Shown here one piece after another: positions 63,995 through 64,000 of a stretch of 64,000 bases of DNA (positions within the stretch are counted from its first letter, which is position 1; every line of letters starts with the position of its first letter). This DNA is from Clostridia bacterium. GTDB taxonomy: Bacteria > Bacillota > Clostridia > Oscillospirales > CAG-272. The notes under the pieces were generated by a model that worked only from the letters and a program-made list of their open reading frames with translations, did not search any database and had not been told where the DNA came from. Both the position numbers and the translations under genes were made by a program. Where the stretch lies: contig JAFQOP010000011.1 in assembly GCA_017403155.1 (NCBI GenBank), positions 62,001 through 126,000 of the forward strand, in the 5' to 3' direction.

Positions 63995-64000
63995 TACGTC

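Overview
The window looks like chromosome of an anaerobic Clostridia (Bacillota), probably a gut-type member close to Oscillospirales or Christensenellales. I base this on a 6S RNA and a SAM-I (S-box) riboswitch of Firmicute type, a PPi-type phosphofructokinase, a BspA-like leucine-rich-repeat lipoprotein, DUF1292, TSCPD and DUF815 proteins, RecD2 and Hsp33. Housekeeping promoters are uniform: TTGAnn, usually 17 nt, then TAnAAT. No prophage, insertion sequence or CRISPR array was seen, and species cannot be named.

Layout. 1-3.3 kb: the end of a small membrane protein, a large LRR lipoprotein and tRNA-Leu(CAA). 3.4-12.7 kb: a prephenate-dehydratase/ACT-like protein, a TSCPD protein, phosphoglucomutase, lepA, hemW, a DUF1292 protein, 6S RNA and a Ca-type P-type ATPase. 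12.7-13.6 kb: three tandem copies of a ~160-bp repeat, tRNA-Gly(CCC) and tRNA-Thr(CGT). 13.6-22.6 kb: rsmA, glpK, rpsP-khpA, ylxM-ffh, rpsT, a dNTPase, an MBL hydrolase, a hairpin-repeat element and rpsF-ssb-rpsR. 22.8-31.3 kb: ispE, then an operon of a TerB_N/TerB_C protein, a BrxD-like ATPase and an Lhr/BrxHI-like helicase, coupled to a methyltransferase, hslO and a divergent superoxide-dismutase-fold protein. 31.4-37.7 kb: PPi-PFK, SAM riboswitch-metK, recD2, mreB-like and a 32-aa membrane peptide.

37.7-58.9 kb is an amino-acid block on the plus strand: ilvE, then a long structured leader RNA, leuA-ilvBNCD-leuCDB, a DUF815 ATPase, ilvA-ridA, and hisZ-G-D-C-B-H-A-F-IE. Together they cover branched-chain amino acid synthesis and nearly all of histidine synthesis (no histidinol-phosphatase is present). 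59.3-64 kb is a minus-strand cell-wall/division cluster: mraY-ftsW-murG and ftsZ. It converges with the his operon across an AT-rich, gene-free gap that carries DnaA-box-like words.

The best candidates for new biology are the TerB_N/BrxD-like ATPase/helicase operon standing without any BREX core genes, the unclassified leader upstream of leuA (with mutually exclusive P1, antiterminator and terminator pairings), the SOD-fold protein that lacks one metal ligand, and two families of palindromic repeats.
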